Source of the DNA: Thamnaconus septentrionalis
Taxonomy: Eukaryota; Chordata; Actinopteri; Tetraodontiformes; Monacanthidae
Length of the DNA: 64,000 nt
Reading direction: 5' to 3'
Assembly: GCA_009823395.1 (NCBI GenBank)
Contig: CM020509.1
Coordinates: 22,336,199-22,400,198, forward strand
Both the position numbers and the translations under genes were made by a program. The notes below the pieces were generated by a model, which was given only the letters and a program-made list of their open reading frames with translations, was not told the origin of the DNA and did no database searches. Positions 63,207-64,000 of the stretch are shown here, one piece after another. The number at the start of each line of letters is the position of its first letter. The first letter of the stretch is position 1.

Positions 63207-63882
63207 TGTCAGGCCAGGACTTGAGGCAGGACTCAGAGGTTTACAGGAATCAAGCAACTTTATTTCACAAGCAATCGATCTCTAGTCAGAGTTATCAAAT
63301 AAACAGGCTGTGAAAGTCCTAATCACTCAGGGCTACCTGGAAAACTAACAAATAAAAGAAAGAAAAAATCACTCTTGAGGACAAGGAACTAAAGCCCAAA
63401 ATAATCAAACCTAAATCTATTCTAAGATGATAACAAAATCAAAATCAACAAAGCAGTACTCTAATGGCTAAACTTGGCATTAACAAAAAAAAAAAAAAAA
63501 AAAAAAAAGAAATCACCACTCGCAAGGAGGAAAAAGACTGACTAACAAGCAAAAGCCTATTCTAATAACAAAACTTAGCATAAACAAAAAAAATCACTCG
63601 ACCTCAAGGAACAACTGTCTTACTGTGAAATCTTTAGGCTGTGAGCAGGTTCAGGGCTCGATGTGACAGACGAAGACACTCTGGCACAAGACAAGGGGAA
63701 CGCAGACTATTTGAACACACAAGGTAACAAGGCACAGCTGGAAACAATGGGTAATTGGGTCAGACGAACAGGTGGAACATGAGGAGAGGTTGTGATCTGA
63801 AACGAGAGGAAGTTGTCAAAATAAAACAGGAAATGACGGGACAAAACCCCAAGACGAGACAAAACCTCACCACGGTGTGACA
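63207..63882 (-). mobile_element. Solo LTR with 5-bp target duplication
   Basis: 676 bp bounded by TGTCAGGCC and GGTGTGACA, i.e. ends TG...CA with the inverted TGTCA/TGACA. Flanks ATAAG (63202-63206) and ATATG (63883-63887) agree at four of five bases. No internal coding region lies on either side, so it is taken as a solo LTR; orientation and superfamily are uncertain. It contains a poly(A) run at 63486-63508. Confidence 0.6.
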
Positions 63883-64000
63883 ATATGTTCCCCACCCTGT
63901 AAATGAACGGGTTATAAAGTGTTATGGTGGTTGCAAAGTCAGTTAGCTCTCTGTCCACCCTCTGGTCCCCCAGGGTCACCAGTTTGTGAGGAATGTGCTT
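63883..64000. other. Unassigned edge of window
   Basis: Continues the sequence interrupted by the solo LTR. No feature is recognised before the window ends. Confidence 0.4.

Overview
The window is vertebrate nuclear DNA, almost certainly from a teleost fish. Three things point there. It holds NLR genes with the fish-specific FISNA-NACHT exon and 174-bp exons each carrying two leucine-rich repeats. It holds a finTRIM-type RING/B-box gene. Its repeats are typically teleost: BEL/Pao, L1-like and Tx1-like LINEs, an L2-type tail, several hAT elements, many TIR elements and long dinucleotide repeats. No bacterial, organellar or RNA genes were seen.

Layout. 1-2.1 kb is unassigned. 2.1-3.7 kb (-) is a decayed, tyrosine-recombinase-like multicopy gene (Crypton type). 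3.68-5.6 kb is a hAT element joined to an inverted piece of NLR 3' sequence and a half copy of another TIR element. 5.77-7.33 kb (+) is a finTRIM pseudogene. 7.55-9.9 kb is an NLR 3'-end remnant interrupted by a second hAT copy, which itself carries a younger nested hAT. 10.6-27.9 kb (+) is NLR gene A. It has twelve coding exons whose phases all agree (about 1109 aa), and its first LRR intron holds a 6.6-kb antisense BEL/Pao element. 28.3-29.4 kb is a 1.1-kb TIR element. 31.2-31.85 kb is another NLR 3' remnant. 32.0-43.0 kb (+) is NLR gene B (ten coding exons, about 994 aa), whose introns carry a 2.27-kb TIR element, a second copy of the 1.1-kb element and a 0.7-kb MITE. 43.5-48.5 kb (+) is a dead full-length L1-like LINE. 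48.5-50.8 kb is simple repeats with no gene seen. 50.8-57.4 kb (+) is a dead Tx1-type LINE lying inside a (TC)n tract and itself carrying two insertions. 57.8-61.9 kb (-) is NLR C, an inverted pseudogene with two separate 7-nt deletions. 63.2-63.9 kb is a solo LTR.

The three NLR copies plus three 3'-end remnants form a cluster built by tandem and inverted duplication. A and B keep the Walker A and Walker B motifs, so both could be working cytosolic innate-immune sensors. Neither has a C-terminal B30.2 domain; both end in a short tail directly after the LRRs, with most of the last exon being 3' UTR. Differences between copies lie in the number of small N-terminal exons, the number of LRR exons (gene A has expanded these by a 1.89-kb tandem duplication) and inserted transposons.

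All exon boundaries were inferred by eye from splice consensus, phase and comparison among the paralogs. No alignment, expression or database search was run.
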